64,000 bases of DNA from Riemerella anatipestifer_E (GTDB lineage Bacteria > Bacteroidota > Bacteroidia > Flavobacteriales > Weeksellaceae), in NCBI RefSeq assembly GCF_009932355.1, contig NZ_LEKU01000023.1, positions 1-64,000 on the forward strand, read 5' to 3'. A model generated the notes under the pieces. It was not told the DNA's origin and searched no databases. It saw nothing but the letters and a program-made list of their open reading frames with translations. Made by a program: the position numbers and the translations under genes. Shown here one piece after another: positions 14,726 through 24,159 of the stretch. The first letter of the stretch is position 1. Every line of letters starts with the position of its first letter.

Positions 14726-17700
14726 TTAGGCTTTGGCTTTTTTAATTTTTAATCCTTTTTTGCTTTCAAACCAAATGTAAAGTATTGGTAGAAGGTAAAG
14801 CGTTAAAAATGTAGCTAATAAAAGCCCTCCAATAACCACTGTTGCTAACGGACGCTGTACTTCAGCACCTTCTCCTGTACTTGTTGCCATAGGTAAGAAT
14901 CCTAACGAAGCCACGAAAGCAGTCATTAGTACAGGGCGAAGTCTATTTTTACCACCAGCTCTCACGGCATCTTTTAAAGAGGTCTGTAGAGCTTTTTGTC
15001 TGTTAAATTCGGCAATGAGTACAATACCATTCAATACGGCTACACCAAATAGAGCGATAAACCCTACACCAGCAGAGATGCTGAAATTCATTCCTCTAAG
15101 CCAAAGAGCCAAAATTCCTCCAATAGCAGATAGCGGAATTGCCGTAAAAATGAGCATACCATATTTAATAGAGCGAAACGCAAAATAAAGCATTAAGAAA
15201 ATCATAAGTAAACTTGCAGGAACGGCTATTGATAGCCTTGCTTTAGCTTGTTGAAGATTTTCAAAAGTACCTCCGTATTTAATGAAGTAGCCTGGTGGCA
15301 GTTTTAGTTTTTGTTCTACTTGAGCTTGCAAGTCTGCTACTGTAGTTTGTATGTCTCGGTTTCTAACATTGAAGCCTACAATAATTCTTCGTTGAGCGTT
15401 CTCTCTTTGGATTTGGTTAACACTCTCCTTTAATTCTACATCAGCGATGGCGCTTAATGGGATTTCAGTGCCTGTAGGAGTGCTTATCAGTAGATTTCTA
15501 ACATCATCTATATTCTTTCTTTGCTCTCCACTAAGTCTTACCACGAGGTCAAATCTTTTTTCACCTTCATAAACGGAGCCTGTGGACTGTCCAGCAAATG
15601 CGGTATTTACAATGCGGTTGATTTCGCTGATATTCACGCCATACTGTGCTATCTTAGCTCTATTGTATGAAATTACAATCTGTGGAATACCAGAAATAGG
15701 CTCTACATAGATATTTTGAGCTCCTCTAATACTTTTAGATATTTCTCCTAGTTTTTCAGAATAAACCTTTAAAGTATCTAAATTTTCACCAAATATTTTA
15801 CAAACCACATCTTGTCTAGCTCCCGTCATAAGTTCATTAAAACGCATATTAACAGGATATTGGAAAGAGTAGGTTACGCCTAGCATATTCTTTTTAAGTT
15901 CGGCAGACATTTTTTCTGATAGCTCTTCATAGGTTTTAGCAGAAGTCCATTCTTCACGAGGCTTTAGAATTACCATCATATCACTCGCATCGATAGGCAT
16001 TGGGTCGGTAGGGATTTCGCTACTACCTGTTTTACCTACAATTTTCTCTATCTCAGGGAATTTTTTTAGTAAAATTTGAGATGACTTTTGTACAGCATCT
16101 GTAGATGTTTTAAGATTACTCCCTGTAAGCACTCTGGTATCTACCGCAAAATCTCCTTCTGGGAGACTTGGGATAAACTCTCCACCCAAACGCGTAAGAA
16201 TAAATACCGAGAATACAAACAATGCCAAAATGGCAATAACGACTACTTTTGAACGATTGAGGATTTTGGCTAAAGTTTTCTCATAGAAGGCTTCTACTTT
16301 CTCCATCATCTTGTCAGAGAAATTCTTTTTGAAGTTTACTTTTTTACTCAATACCAAACTACTCATCATAGGCACATAAGTTAAGGAGAGAATAAACGCA
16401 CCTAAAAGTGCAAACGCTACCGTCTGTGCCATAGGTTTAAACATTTTACCTTCAATCCCTTGTAGTGTAAGTATTGGTAAATAAACTATTAAGATGATGA
16501 TTTGTCCGAAAACAGCAGAATTCATCATCTTTCCAGCAGAAGATTCTACTTCATCATTCATTTCTTGTTGAGAAAGTTCAGATTTATCAGATTTCTTTAA
16601 CTCGTGGAGTTTATGCAATACAGCCTCCACAATAATTACGGCTCCATCTACAATTAAACCAAAATCCAATGCACCTAAACTCATTAAGTTACCACTTACG
16701 CCAAAGATATTCATCATTATAATAGCGAATAACATAGAAAGCGGGATAACTGAAGCTACCAAAAATCCTGCACGAAAATTTCCTAAGAATAAAACCAATA
16801 CAAAAATTACAATCAAAGCTCCTTCCATAAGGTTCTTTTGTACTGTTCCTATGGCGTTGTTTACCATTTTTGTACGGTCTAAGAAAGGCTCTATCTTTAC
16901 ACCTTCTGGTAGTGTTTTTTGAATTTCATCAATGCGTTCTTTTACATTTTTGATGACTTGGTTAGAGTTAGCTCCCTTCATCATCATTACCACCGCACCA
17001 GCCACTTCGCCTTTACCATTGTAGGTCATAGCACCATATCTAGTGGCACTTCCATAATCTACCTTGCCTATATTTTTTACTAAGATAGGAGTTCCATCAG
17101 GAAGTGTTTTTACTACGGTGTTTTCTATATCCTCAATTTTACCTACCAAACCTTCTGTTCGGATAAATAATACTGTAGGACCTTTTTCTATGTAAGCTCC
17201 ACCTGTATTTTGGTTGTTACTTTGTAAAGCGTTAAAAACCTCTTGCATTGTAACACCCATCGCCTTTAGTTGAGAAGGGTTAACGGCTATTTCATATTGT
17301 TTAAGATAACCACCGAAACTAGCAACATCGGCCACACCTTCTATTCCAAGTAACTGTCTTCTTACCACCCAATCTTGTATGGTACGAAGCTTCATTGCAT
17401 CATAACGGTGCTCGTAGCCTTTTTTAGGGCGAACCACATATTGGTAAATTTCACCTAATCCAGTAGTAATGGGTGCCATTGTAGGCACACCTAATTCAGC
17501 TGGAATATCCTTAGATACCTGTTGTAGTCTTTCTGATACTTGCTGACGAGCCAAGTGTATATCTACATCATCTTTAAAAACAATGGTAATTACAGACAAA
17601 CCAAAGCGAGAAAAACTTCGGATTTGTTTAATTCCTTGTATGTTATTATTTGCCTGTTCTAATGGGAAAGTGATGAATCTTTCCACATCAGGAGCTCCTA

Positions 17701-17866
17701 AACTAGGAGATACAGTGATGATTTGAACCTGATTATCAGTAATATCAGGTACAGCATCTATGGGGAGTTTTCTAACCTCAAAAATACCGTAGATAATAAG
17801 TGCTAAAGTAAATAGACCAATTATTAGTTTATTTTTGATAGAAAACGCTATGATTTTATTTAACAT
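14726..17866 (-). CDS. czcA: Heavy-metal efflux RND pump, CzcA/CusA family
   Basis: An inner-membrane proton/metal antiporter of 1046 residues, full length for the HME-RND group, with one N-terminal span, two large periplasmic loops and eleven further spans. The family signature in span 4 reads DFGLIVDGAVIIVEA, with Asp401, Asp407 and Glu414 at the places of the CzcA proton-relay acids. This motif is of the Zn/Co/Cd type, not the Cu/Ag type, but the Asn that often follows the Glu is Ala here. Together with the channel and adaptor genes downstream it makes a complete three-part pump. Metal specificity is inferred. Confidence 0.92.
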   Translation of the reverse strand: MLNKIIAFSIKNKLIIGLFTLALIIYGIFEVRKLPIDAVPDITDNQVQIITVSPSLGAPDVERFITFPLEQANNNIQGIKQIRSFSRFGLSVITIVFKDDVDIHLARQQVSERLQQVSKDIPAELGVPTMAPITTGLGEIYQYVVRPKKGYEHRYDAMKLRTIQDWVVRRQLLGIEGVADVASFGGYLKQYEIAVNPSQLKAMGVTMQEVFNALQSNNQNTGGAYIEKGPTVLFIRTEGLVGKIEDIENTVVKTLPDGTPILVKNIGKVDYGSATRYGAMTYNGKGEVAGAVVMMMKGANSNQVIKNVKERIDEIQKTLPEGVKIEPFLDRTKMVNNAIGTVQKNLMEGALIVIFVLVLFLGNFRAGFLVASVIPLSMLFAIIMMNIFGVSGNLMSLGALDFGLIVDGAVIIVEAVLHKLHELKKSDKSELSQQEMNDEVESSAGKMMNSAVFGQIIILIVYLPILTLQGIEGKMFKPMAQTVAFALLGAFILSLTYVPMMSSLVLSKKVNFKKNFSDKMMEKVEAFYEKTLAKILNRSKVVVIAILALFVFSVFILTRLGGEFIPSLPEGDFAVDTRVLTGSNLKTSTDAVQKSSQILLKKFPEIEKIVGKTGSSEIPTDPMPIDASDMMVILKPREEWTSAKTYEELSEKMSAELKKNMLGVTYSFQYPVNMRFNELMTGARQDVVCKIFGENLDTLKVYSEKLGEISKSIRGAQNIYVEPISGIPQIVISYNRAKIAQYGVNISEINRIVNTAFAGQSTGSVYEGEKRFDLVVRLSGEQRKNIDDVRNLLISTPTGTEIPLSAIADVELKESVNQIQRENAQRRIIVGFNVRNRDIQTTVADLQAQVEQKLKLPPGYFIKYGGTFENLQQAKARLSIAVPASLLMIFLMLYFAFRSIKYGMLIFTAIPLSAIGGILALWLRGMNFSISAGVGFIALFGVAVLNGIVLIAEFNRQKALQTSLKDAVRAGGKNRLRPVLMTAFVASLGFLPMATSTGEGAEVQRPLATVVIGGLLLATFLTLYLLPILYIWFESKKGLKIKKAKA

Positions 17867-17968
17867 ATTCTATTAAGAGTTATTAATTTATAAATAAAGT
17901 AGTTGGTTAAAAGCAATTTAACCAAATGAATCACCTTTAAAGAAAGAATAAAGGGTTTAAGTATAAAA

Positions 17969-18358
17969 CTAAATAAACCTAGGAGGGCGAAATACAGAAA
18001 CACTACTTCCCATAGTAAAACCTTCGGAGTAGCCAAAATTTTGTGATTTTTCTTTGTGTATTTTTGACGATTTTATTTTAAAATCAAAACTGGTAGGAGG
18101 TATGGCTAATAGCATGACCGCAATAGTTTGATTTTGAGATTTAAACGGAAGTTTCATGTCCTCGTTATAATCGTCATCGTGTACATCTCCACTGAGGTAG
18201 TGGAGTGTAATAAATTGTCCAAAAGACATTTCTGGATTACTGCTTCTATGTTCTATAAAATGTTCTATCAATACAGGCAATTTCAAAACTTCTCTCACCT
18301 CTGAAAAAGAAATGAGATAGCATGTAATAAAACCGTATATAATAAACTTTCTGAACAT
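17969..18358 (-). CDS. Small conserved protein upstream of the metal RND pump
   Basis: I know no function for this protein of about 129 residues. Proteins of this type, with the segment LPVLIEHFIEH followed by an acidic DDDYNEDMKLPFKS, are often encoded before czcA-type operons in Flavobacteriia. The N-terminus has one hydrophobic stretch (IIYGFITCYLISF), so it is exported or anchored. The acidic and His-containing segment could bind metal ions. I chose the Met at 18358 over the one at 18379 because a full -7 box (TACCTTTG) occupies the bases between them. It is the likely first gene of the cluster. Confidence 0.6.
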   Translation of the reverse strand: MFRKFIIYGFITCYLISFSEVREVLKLPVLIEHFIEHRSSNPEMSFGQFITLHYLSGDVHDDDYNEDMKLPFKSQNQTIAVMLLAIPPTSFDFKIKSSKIHKEKSQNFGYSEGFTMGSSVSVFRPPRFI

Positions 18359-18366
18359 ATCTTGCA

Positions 18367-18374
18367 CAAAGGTA
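18367..18374 (-). promoter_or_regulatory. -7 box of the metal efflux cluster
   Basis: Minus-strand TACCTTTG matches TAnnTTTG and stands 8 bases before the chosen ATG at 18358. If it is used, transcription would start only a few bases before the start codon. Confidence 0.4.
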
Positions 18375-18463
18375 AGCATTAAAACAATAGATTTTCTATT
18401 AGGTATAAATTTAGAATGAGTTTAATTTAATGTAGCTGAGATTTAATATTTATCAAAAATTAT

Positions 18464-18471
18464 TACTTTTG
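18464..18471 (+). promoter_or_regulatory. -7 box of the lipoprotein/cytochrome c pair
   Basis: TACTTTTG matches the TAnnTTTG consensus, 29 bases before the ATG at 18501. Confidence 0.45.
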
Positions 18472-18500
18472 TAGAAATAATGTAAATAATATTTAGCCTT

Positions 18501-18701
18501 ATGAAAAAAATATTTGTGATAGCCTTAGTTTTAGGTTTAACTTCAGTAGCGTGTTCTAAAAAAGAAAATGCAAATGCAGAGAGTAATATTATGCTTCCAG
18601 AACCTGAGGTTGCTGTAGCTGTTGATACTACTAAGACTACAGTAAGCACACCTGCTGCTGGAACAACAACTCCTGCAACTGATTCTACAGCTACAAAATA
18701 A
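18501..18701 (+). CDS. Small Thr/Ala/Pro-rich lipoprotein
   Basis: A lipoprotein of 66 residues with a standard signal sequence and lipobox SVAC (Cys18), followed by KKEN and a low-complexity tail of Val, Thr, Ala and Pro. The mature part is too short and disordered to form a domain. Such tails are seen in small surface or periplasmic lipoproteins of Flavobacteriia. It precedes the cytochrome c gene by 5 bases and should share its transcript. Function unknown. Confidence 0.65.
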   Translation: MKKIFVIALVLGLTSVACSKKENANAESNIMLPEPEVAVAVDTTKTTVSTPAAGTTTPATDSTATK

Positions 18702-18706
18702 ACCGT

Positions 18707-19087
18707 ATGAAGTATACTTATTTTGGAATATTAACTTTGGTTCTATTTTCTTGTACTCAGAAAGAGACCTCTCAAGTAGAGACAGTGGAGGAGAAGCCAC
18801 AAGTGGTATCAGAAATGACTGTAGAGCCTAACCTAGAGCATCAAGGATATCAGTTAATAAAAGGGTCAGACTGTTTGAGTTGTCATAGTATTGATAAGAA
18901 AATGGCGGGTCCTTCTTTTAAAGAAATTGCAGATAGATATACCCAAGAAGATTTAGGAACGCTATCGAAAAATATTATTGAGGGCGGTAGTGGTAATTGG
19001 GGCGAAATACCGATGCAACCACATCCTCAACTATCTAAGGAAGAGTCAGATAAAATGGTGGAATTCATCATGAGTCTTAAAAAATAG
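18707..19087 (+). CDS. Lipoprotein class I cytochrome c
   Basis: A protein of 126 residues. The lipobox LFSC puts the lipidated Cys at residue 16. The heme-binding motif CLSCH is at 56-60, His60 being one axial ligand, and Met103 in EIPMQPHP the likely second one. The C-terminal helix ends VEFIMSLKK, as in cytochrome c551-type domains. It should act as a membrane-tethered electron carrier on the periplasmic side, passing electrons to a terminal oxidase or a peroxidase. It ends at a strong terminator. Confidence 0.9.
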   Translation: MKYTYFGILTLVLFSCTQKETSQVETVEEKPQVVSEMTVEPNLEHQGYQLIKGSDCLSCHSIDKKMAGPSFKEIADRYTQEDLGTLSKNIIEGGSGNWGEIPMQPHPQLSKEESDKMVEFIMSLKK

Positions 19088-19106
19088 ATAGCATTTTAAT
19101 ACAAAT

Positions 19107-19140
19107 AAGAAGACCTTACTATAAAAGAGGTCTTCTTTTG
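19107..19140 (+). terminator. Terminator of the cytochrome c gene
   Basis: Perfect 10-base arms at 19107-19116 and 19128-19137 (AAGAAGACCT and its complement) with a T-rich tail, 19 bases after the stop codon. Confidence 0.88.
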
Positions 19141-19169
19141 TTTTTTAATTTAGTTTATAAAAGAAATTC

Positions 19170-19892
19170 ATGGATAAAAAATATAATAAACAGCTAAAGT
19201 TTAGAGATTTAGGTTTGATGGATTATCCTGATGCGTTTGAGTATCAAGAAAATCTTATGAAAGAAATTATAGAGCTAAAACTCAAAAATAGAGATAGGGT
19301 AGATGGAGTACATGAATTAACGCCAAATTATTTTTTATTTGTGGAGCATCCTCATGTATACACTTTAGGAAAAAGTGGAAATGAAAACAATATGTTGGCA
19401 AATACAGATAAGTTAAAAGAAATTAATGCCACATTTATAAAAACCAATAGAGGGGGAGATATTACTTATCACGGCTTTGGGCAGATTGTGGGTTATCCTA
19501 TTTTAGATTTGGATAATTTTAAAACAGATATACACGCTTATATGCGTAGCTTAGAGGAAGTTATCATAAGAGTAATTGCAGAGTATGGCTTAAAAGGGGA
19601 GCGTTCCGAAGGGGAAACAGGAGTTTGGTTAGATGTAGGTAAACCTTATGCTAGAAAGATATGTGCTATGGGTGTTAAAACTTCTAAATGGGTTACTATG
19701 CATGGTTTTGCACTTAATGTAAATACAGATTTAAGGTATTTTGAATATATTATTCCGTGTGGAATAAAAGATAAATCCGTAACCTCTATGGAGCGAGAAC
19801 TAGAACGAAAATTTACTGATGAAGAAATAGCAGATTTAAAGGAAAAAATAAAAAAACACTTTACACAAATATTTGGTTCAGAATTTATATAG
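19170..19892 (+). CDS. lipB: Octanoyl-[ACP]:protein N-octanoyltransferase
   Basis: LipB moves the octanoyl group from acyl carrier protein to the lipoyl domains of 2-oxoacid dehydrogenases and glycine cleavage H protein, the first step of lipoate assembly. The 240-residue protein has the family sequence RGGDITYHGFGQIVGYPI, the catalytic Lys163 in ARKICAMGV, and the catalytic Cys197 in IIPCGI. The length is normal. It is followed 34 bases later by a lipid-kinase-like gene with its own -7 box, so the two may be separate units. Confidence 0.95.
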   Translation: MDKKYNKQLKFRDLGLMDYPDAFEYQENLMKEIIELKLKNRDRVDGVHELTPNYFLFVEHPHVYTLGKSGNENNMLANTDKLKEINATFIKTNRGGDITYHGFGQIVGYPILDLDNFKTDIHAYMRSLEEVIIRVIAEYGLKGERSEGETGVWLDVGKPYARKICAMGVKTSKWVTMHGFALNVNTDLRYFEYIIPCGIKDKSVTSMERELERKFTDEEIADLKEKIKKHFTQIFGSEFI

Positions 19893-19911
19893 AAACTAAA
19901 GGTAAAAGTGT

Positions 19912-19919
19912 TATATTTG
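19912..19919 (+). promoter_or_regulatory. -7 box very close to the kinase start
   Basis: TATATTTG matches TAnnTTTG and ends 7 bases before the ATG at 19927. A transcript from it would have almost no 5' leader. Confidence 0.35.
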
Positions 19920-19926
19920 TTAGGTT

Positions 19927-20778
19927 ATGCAGAATTTAGCGTTTATCATCAATCCTTTTTCAGCAAAGGGGAAATATCAATCTTTTCTAGAAAAAATGGA
20001 AAAGGAGTTTCCTCAGGCATTGTACTATATTTCAGATTCGGTAAAAGGGACGGAGGTTTTTATAGAAAATAATTTTTCAAAAGCAGATATTTTTATTGCC
20101 GTAGGAGGCGATGGTACTATTTCTAGTATCGCTAAAAAACTGATAGGCACGGATAAAATTTTAGGAATTTATCCAGCGGGGTCAGGTAATGGTTTTGCTT
20201 ACGAAATGGATTTTACTAAGGATATTAGTTCTTTAATTAATAAAATGAAAAATCCTAAAAGTAGAGAGGTTGATACTTTTACAGTGAATGGTCAGCTTTC
20301 CATCAATGTTTCAGGTATTGGTTTTGATGGTGCCGTTACCAAAGCATTCGAAAATACAAATAGAGGGTTTGCCAATTATATTAAAACGAGTATTAAAACT
20401 TTTTTTAAATATCGTCCTATTCAGATTAACTTTAAAGAAGAAGAACTGAAAAAATATAATGGTAAATATTTGATGTTCAATATTGCAAATACTAGACAGT
20501 TTGGAAATCACGCTTACATAGCTCCGAAGGCATCGGCTAACGATGGACTTTTGGATTTAGTTTTGGTTAAAAAATTTCCACTTTGGTATGCTTCAATATT
20601 TGCAATGAGAATGTTTAAAAAACAACTGAAAAATGACCAATTTGTAACCTTTTTGAAAAAAGAGAGTTTCTCTTTTGAAGCGAGTACTAAAGATTGGCAT
20701 CTAGATGGTGAATATCACGAAATATCTTCACCCATATCGGTAAAGGTTTCAACTGAAAAACTAAAAATTTTATACTAA
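19927..20778 (+). CDS. Diacylglycerol/sphingosine kinase-like protein (YegS/LCB5 family)
   Basis: A protein of 283 residues with the DAGK catalytic domain: the nucleotide loop GGDGTISSIAKKL at about residues 60-72 and the motif PAGSGNGFAYEM. The C-terminal half has the beta-sandwich seen in YegS and DgkB, with LDGEYHE near the end. Proteins of this family phosphorylate diacylglycerol or related lipids with ATP. In this phylum sphingolipid bases are also possible substrates, but the sequence does not decide this. There are no membrane spans. Confidence 0.85.
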   Translation: MQNLAFIINPFSAKGKYQSFLEKMEKEFPQALYYISDSVKGTEVFIENNFSKADIFIAVGGDGTISSIAKKLIGTDKILGIYPAGSGNGFAYEMDFTKDISSLINKMKNPKSREVDTFTVNGQLSINVSGIGFDGAVTKAFENTNRGFANYIKTSIKTFFKYRPIQINFKEEELKKYNGKYLMFNIANTRQFGNHAYIAPKASANDGLLDLVLVKKFPLWYASIFAMRMFKKQLKNDQFVTFLKKESFSFEASTKDWHLDGEYHEISSPISVKVSTEKLKILY

Positions 20779-20802
20779 AATTAACCTTTTATACTATATA
20801 TT

Positions 20803-21999
20803 ATGATAAAAACGAAACTAACAGCTTTAGTAATGGTATCTTGTGCAACTTTTGCGTTTGCTCAAGATGGCTTAGTGAATAGCCTGAAAAACAATCAATC
20901 CGAAAATCCTGATTTTAAATTTACGGTAATTAAAGAGAATGGTGCTACGCCTGTAAAAGACCAAGGTTCTTCAGGAACTTGTTGGAGCTACTCAGGAAAC
21001 TCTTTCTTAGAATCTGAAATGATAAGAATGGGGAAAACTCCTGTTGATTTAGCAGAAATATTTACTGCTAGAAATTCTTATCACGATAAAGCCAAACTTT
21101 ATGTACTTAATGGTGGAGCTATTTCTTGGGGAGATGGTGGCGAATTACACGATGTTATCAATATGTATCGCAAATATGGTGCAGTTCCTCAAGAAGTGTA
21201 TTCTGGTTTAAAGGAAGGGCAAACGAGAAACAATTTCTCTGAAATGCAAGCAATTATAAAATCAATGCTAGATGCTTATGTTAAAAATCCATCAGGGAAA
21301 TTATCGTCTAACTGGTTGTCTAATATAGATGCTATTTTGGATAGTTATTTAGGTAAGTATCCAACTCAGTTTACTTATAAAGGTAAACAATACACGCCTC
21401 AAACCTTTGCTAAAGAGGTAGTTGGGATTGTTCCTGAAGATTATGTAGGTATATCATCATATAAAGATTATGCTTATTATGAAAGATTTGTAGTGCCTAT
21501 TCCAGACAACTGGAGCCACGAAACTATGTGGAATGTCCCAATGGAAGATCTTACAACAATCATAGATTACGCTATAAATAATGGACACACCGTAGGTTGG
21601 GCAACAGATGTATCTGAACCTTATTTCTCGTACAAAAATGGCGTGGCTTATGTACCAGATTTAGATTTGGATAATCTTAATGCAGCTACTAAAAAAGATT
21701 TATTTAAAGGTCCAAAACCTGATAAAAAAATTACGGAAGAAATGCGCCAGGAAGCTCTTAACAATCTTACAACAACAGACGACCACGGTATGCACATTGT
21801 AGGTATTGCTAAGGACCAAACAGGTAAAGAATATTATATGGTGAAAAACTCTTGGGGAACAACCAACGATTATGAAGGTTATCTTTATGTAACTAAGCCG
21901 TATGTATTATATAAAACAACAGGTATTTTACTTCATAAAGATGGTATTCCTAAGAATATAACTAAGAAGTTTAAAATAAACACTAATATAGGTTTATAA
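20803..21999 (+). CDS. Exported C1-family cysteine peptidase (BlmH/PepC type)
   Basis: A papain-superfamily peptidase of 398 residues. The catalytic residues are all visible: Gln54 (oxyanion hole) and Cys60 in DQGSSGTCWS, His328 in DDHGMHIVG, and Asn349 in NSWG. The gene's overall layout is that of bleomycin hydrolase and aminopeptidase C. Those enzymes normally stay in the cytosol, but this one has a clear signal peptide (residues 1-20, ending AFA, then Gln), so it should act in the periplasm or outside. No type IX C-terminal sorting domain is seen. Confidence 0.9.
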   Translation: MIKTKLTALVMVSCATFAFAQDGLVNSLKNNQSENPDFKFTVIKENGATPVKDQGSSGTCWSYSGNSFLESEMIRMGKTPVDLAEIFTARNSYHDKAKLYVLNGGAISWGDGGELHDVINMYRKYGAVPQEVYSGLKEGQTRNNFSEMQAIIKSMLDAYVKNPSGKLSSNWLSNIDAILDSYLGKYPTQFTYKGKQYTPQTFAKEVVGIVPEDYVGISSYKDYAYYERFVVPIPDNWSHETMWNVPMEDLTTIIDYAINNGHTVGWATDVSEPYFSYKNGVAYVPDLDLDNLNAATKKDLFKGPKPDKKITEEMRQEALNNLTTTDDHGMHIVGIAKDQTGKEYYMVKNSWGTTNDYEGYLYVTKPYVLYKTTGILLHKDGIPKNITKKFKINTNIGL

Positions 22000-22008
22000 A
22001 ATACTCGA

Positions 22009-22037
22009 AGAGACCGAATAATATCGGTCTCTTTTTT
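22009..22037 (+). terminator. Terminator of the C1 peptidase gene
   Basis: Arms 22009-22017 and 22024-22032 pair perfectly (AGAGACCGA) with a six-base loop and a T7 tail. Confidence 0.9.
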
Positions 22038-22191
22038 TAGTTCAGAATTTTCCTATAATTTATATTATGTTAAATAAATATTTATTGTATAGTCAAATCT
22101 AAATAAAATGACATATACATATAGAAAGTTCTTTATATATTAAAACTTCATTTTTTATATACTCATTTCTTTTATTTTGGCATCAAAATAA

Positions 22192-22217
22192 AAACCGCCT
22201 CAATTCTGAGACGGTTT
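22192..22217 (-). terminator. Terminator of rpsA
   Basis: On the minus strand an 11-base stem with one G-T pair (arms 22207-22217 and 22192-22202) and a four-base loop is followed by a T-rich run. It lies 39 bases after the rpsA stop. Confidence 0.85.
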
Positions 22218-22256
22218 AAAGATATTTTAGAAAAGTATCTAATCTAATTATTTAGA

Positions 22257-24038
22257 TTATTTACCTTCTTCCATTTTCTTTTTAAGTTCTGCAAGAGCAT
22301 CAATATCTCCTAAAGTTGTTTTTTCTTCAGATGCAGAGCTTTTAGCAGCAGCTTCTTTTACATTTTTCTTTTCTTCTTCACGGAAAAGACCTGTGTGAGA
22401 TACTACCACTCTCTTGAATTCTTTATTGAATTCGATTACTTTGAATTCAGCTTCATCTCCTTTCTTGATTTTAGAACCATCTTCTTTTTCAAGTAATCTA
22501 GCAGGACAGAAAGCTTCTACCTCTACATCTTCGAATTTAACTTGCGCTCCTTTATCAAAAACATCAGATGCTACTCCTGTATGTACAGTGCCTTCAGCAT
22601 ATTTAGTTTCGAATTTATCCCAAGGATTTTCTGTAAGTTGCTTATGACCTAAAGAAAGTCTTCTAGCATCTACATCTAGTTCTAGAACTACAACATCTAA
22701 CTTATCTCCTACGCTGCAGAATTCAGATGGATGTTTGATTTTCTTAGTCCAAGAAAGGTCAGAAATATAGATAAGTCCATCAATTCCTTCTTCTAATTCT
22801 AAGAACACACCAAAGTTAGTAAAGTTTCTTACAGTACCAGAGTGCTTAGAACCTAATGGATATTTATCTTGGATATTAGCCCATGGATCTTCAGAAAGTT
22901 GTTTCATACCTAAAGATATTTTTCTTTCTTCTTTATCCAAAGTAAGTACTTGAGCCTCTACCTCGTCTCCTACTTTTACGAAGTCTCCAGCACTTCTAAG
23001 GTGTGTGCTCCAAGACATTTCAGAAACGTGGATAAGACCTTCTACACCTGGAGCTACTTCCACGAAAGCACCATAGTCAGCCAATACCACTACTTTACCT
23101 TTTACTTTATCTCCTACTTTTAGGTTTTCATCAAGAGCATCCCAAGGATGAGCTTCTAACTGCTTCATACCTAGTTGGATTCTTGTTTTATCCTCATCAA
23201 AGTCAAGGATAACCACTTTCACAGTTTGTCCATCTTCTAAGATTTCTGTTGGGTGGTTTACTCTAGACCAAGAAAGGTCTGTAATGTGTACTAGACCATC
23301 AACGCCACCTAGGTCAATAAACACACCGTAAGAAGTGATGTTCTTAACTGTTCCTTCAAGAACTTGACCTTTTTCAAGCTGAGCGATGATTTCTTTTTTC
23401 TGATCTTCGATATCAGCCTCGATAAGAGCTTTGTGAGATACCACCACATTTTTGAATTCAGGGTTAATTTTAACCACTTTGAACTCCATAGTTTTACCTA
23501 CATATTGGTCGTAATCTTTGATAGGCTTAACATCTATCTGAGAACCAGGTAAGAATGCTTCGATACCGAATACATCTACAATCATACCTCCTTTTGTTCT
23601 AGACTTAACGAAACCGTTTACTACCTCACCACTTTCGTGATATTGGTTTACTTTATCCCAAGCCTTAAGCGTTCTTGCTTTTTTATGAGAAAGTTGTAAT
23701 TGTCCTGTTTTGTCTTCTCTTCTATCCACCATTACTTCTACCTCGTCACCTACTTTTAGGTTAGGGTTGTAACGGAATTCGTTAAGAGAAATAACACCTT
23801 CTGATTTGAAATCAATGTCAACGATAGCTTCTTTGTCTGTAAGTCTTACTACTTTACCTACGATAACATCATCTTCTGCTAAATCGCTTAAAGAACCTTT
23901 GTAGATTTCTTCAAGTTCTTTTTTCTCGTTTCTGTCCTCAGCATTAAGACCAGATTCAAAAGAATCCCAATCGAAATTTTCAGGTGCTACATTTTGGTTC
24001 ATAAGAACCTCTTCTTGTTGTTTTGTCTGTTCTGACAT
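22257..24038 (-). CDS. rpsA: 30S ribosomal protein S1
   Basis: S1 binds mRNA leaders and helps place them on the small ribosomal subunit. The product of 593 residues has six S1-type OB-fold repeats, each marked by a core such as GVFIDLGGVDGLVHITDLSW. The N-terminal acidic segment and the Lys/Glu-rich C-terminal tail are typical of Bacteroidota S1. I chose the Met at 24038 (MSEQTK) over the frame's first Met at 24068 because a -7 box lies between the two. It has a long upstream region with a second, stronger promoter. S1 matters here because Bacteroidota mRNAs rarely carry Shine-Dalgarno sites. Confidence 0.97.
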   Translation of the reverse strand: MSEQTKQQEEVLMNQNVAPENFDWDSFESGLNAEDRNEKKELEEIYKGSLSDLAEDDVIVGKVVRLTDKEAIVDIDFKSEGVISLNEFRYNPNLKVGDEVEVMVDRREDKTGQLQLSHKKARTLKAWDKVNQYHESGEVVNGFVKSRTKGGMIVDVFGIEAFLPGSQIDVKPIKDYDQYVGKTMEFKVVKINPEFKNVVVSHKALIEADIEDQKKEIIAQLEKGQVLEGTVKNITSYGVFIDLGGVDGLVHITDLSWSRVNHPTEILEDGQTVKVVILDFDEDKTRIQLGMKQLEAHPWDALDENLKVGDKVKGKVVVLADYGAFVEVAPGVEGLIHVSEMSWSTHLRSAGDFVKVGDEVEAQVLTLDKEERKISLGMKQLSEDPWANIQDKYPLGSKHSGTVRNFTNFGVFLELEEGIDGLIYISDLSWTKKIKHPSEFCSVGDKLDVVVLELDVDARRLSLGHKQLTENPWDKFETKYAEGTVHTGVASDVFDKGAQVKFEDVEVEAFCPARLLEKEDGSKIKKGDEAEFKVIEFNKEFKRVVVSHTGLFREEEKKNVKEAAAKSSASEEKTTLGDIDALAELKKKMEEGK

Positions 24039-24056
24039 AATAAAATAATTTGTATC

Positions 24057-24064
24057 CAAAACTA
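24057..24064 (-). promoter_or_regulatory. Proximal -7 box of rpsA
   Basis: Minus-strand TAGTTTTG matches TAnnTTTG, 18 bases before the chosen rpsA start. Confidence 0.4.
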
Positions 24065-24159
24065 CCATTCTTTGAGCTAAAACGGATAAATGGGCTTTGA
24101 AGTTGGTTAAATATTACAGTTTTTTACTTTTCGCTCAAAAAAGTCCGTAAAAAGTGGTG

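Noticed and set aside
24039..24068. Longer start for rpsA at 24068
   Set aside because: A -7 box lies within the extra 30 bases and the family starts near the later Met.
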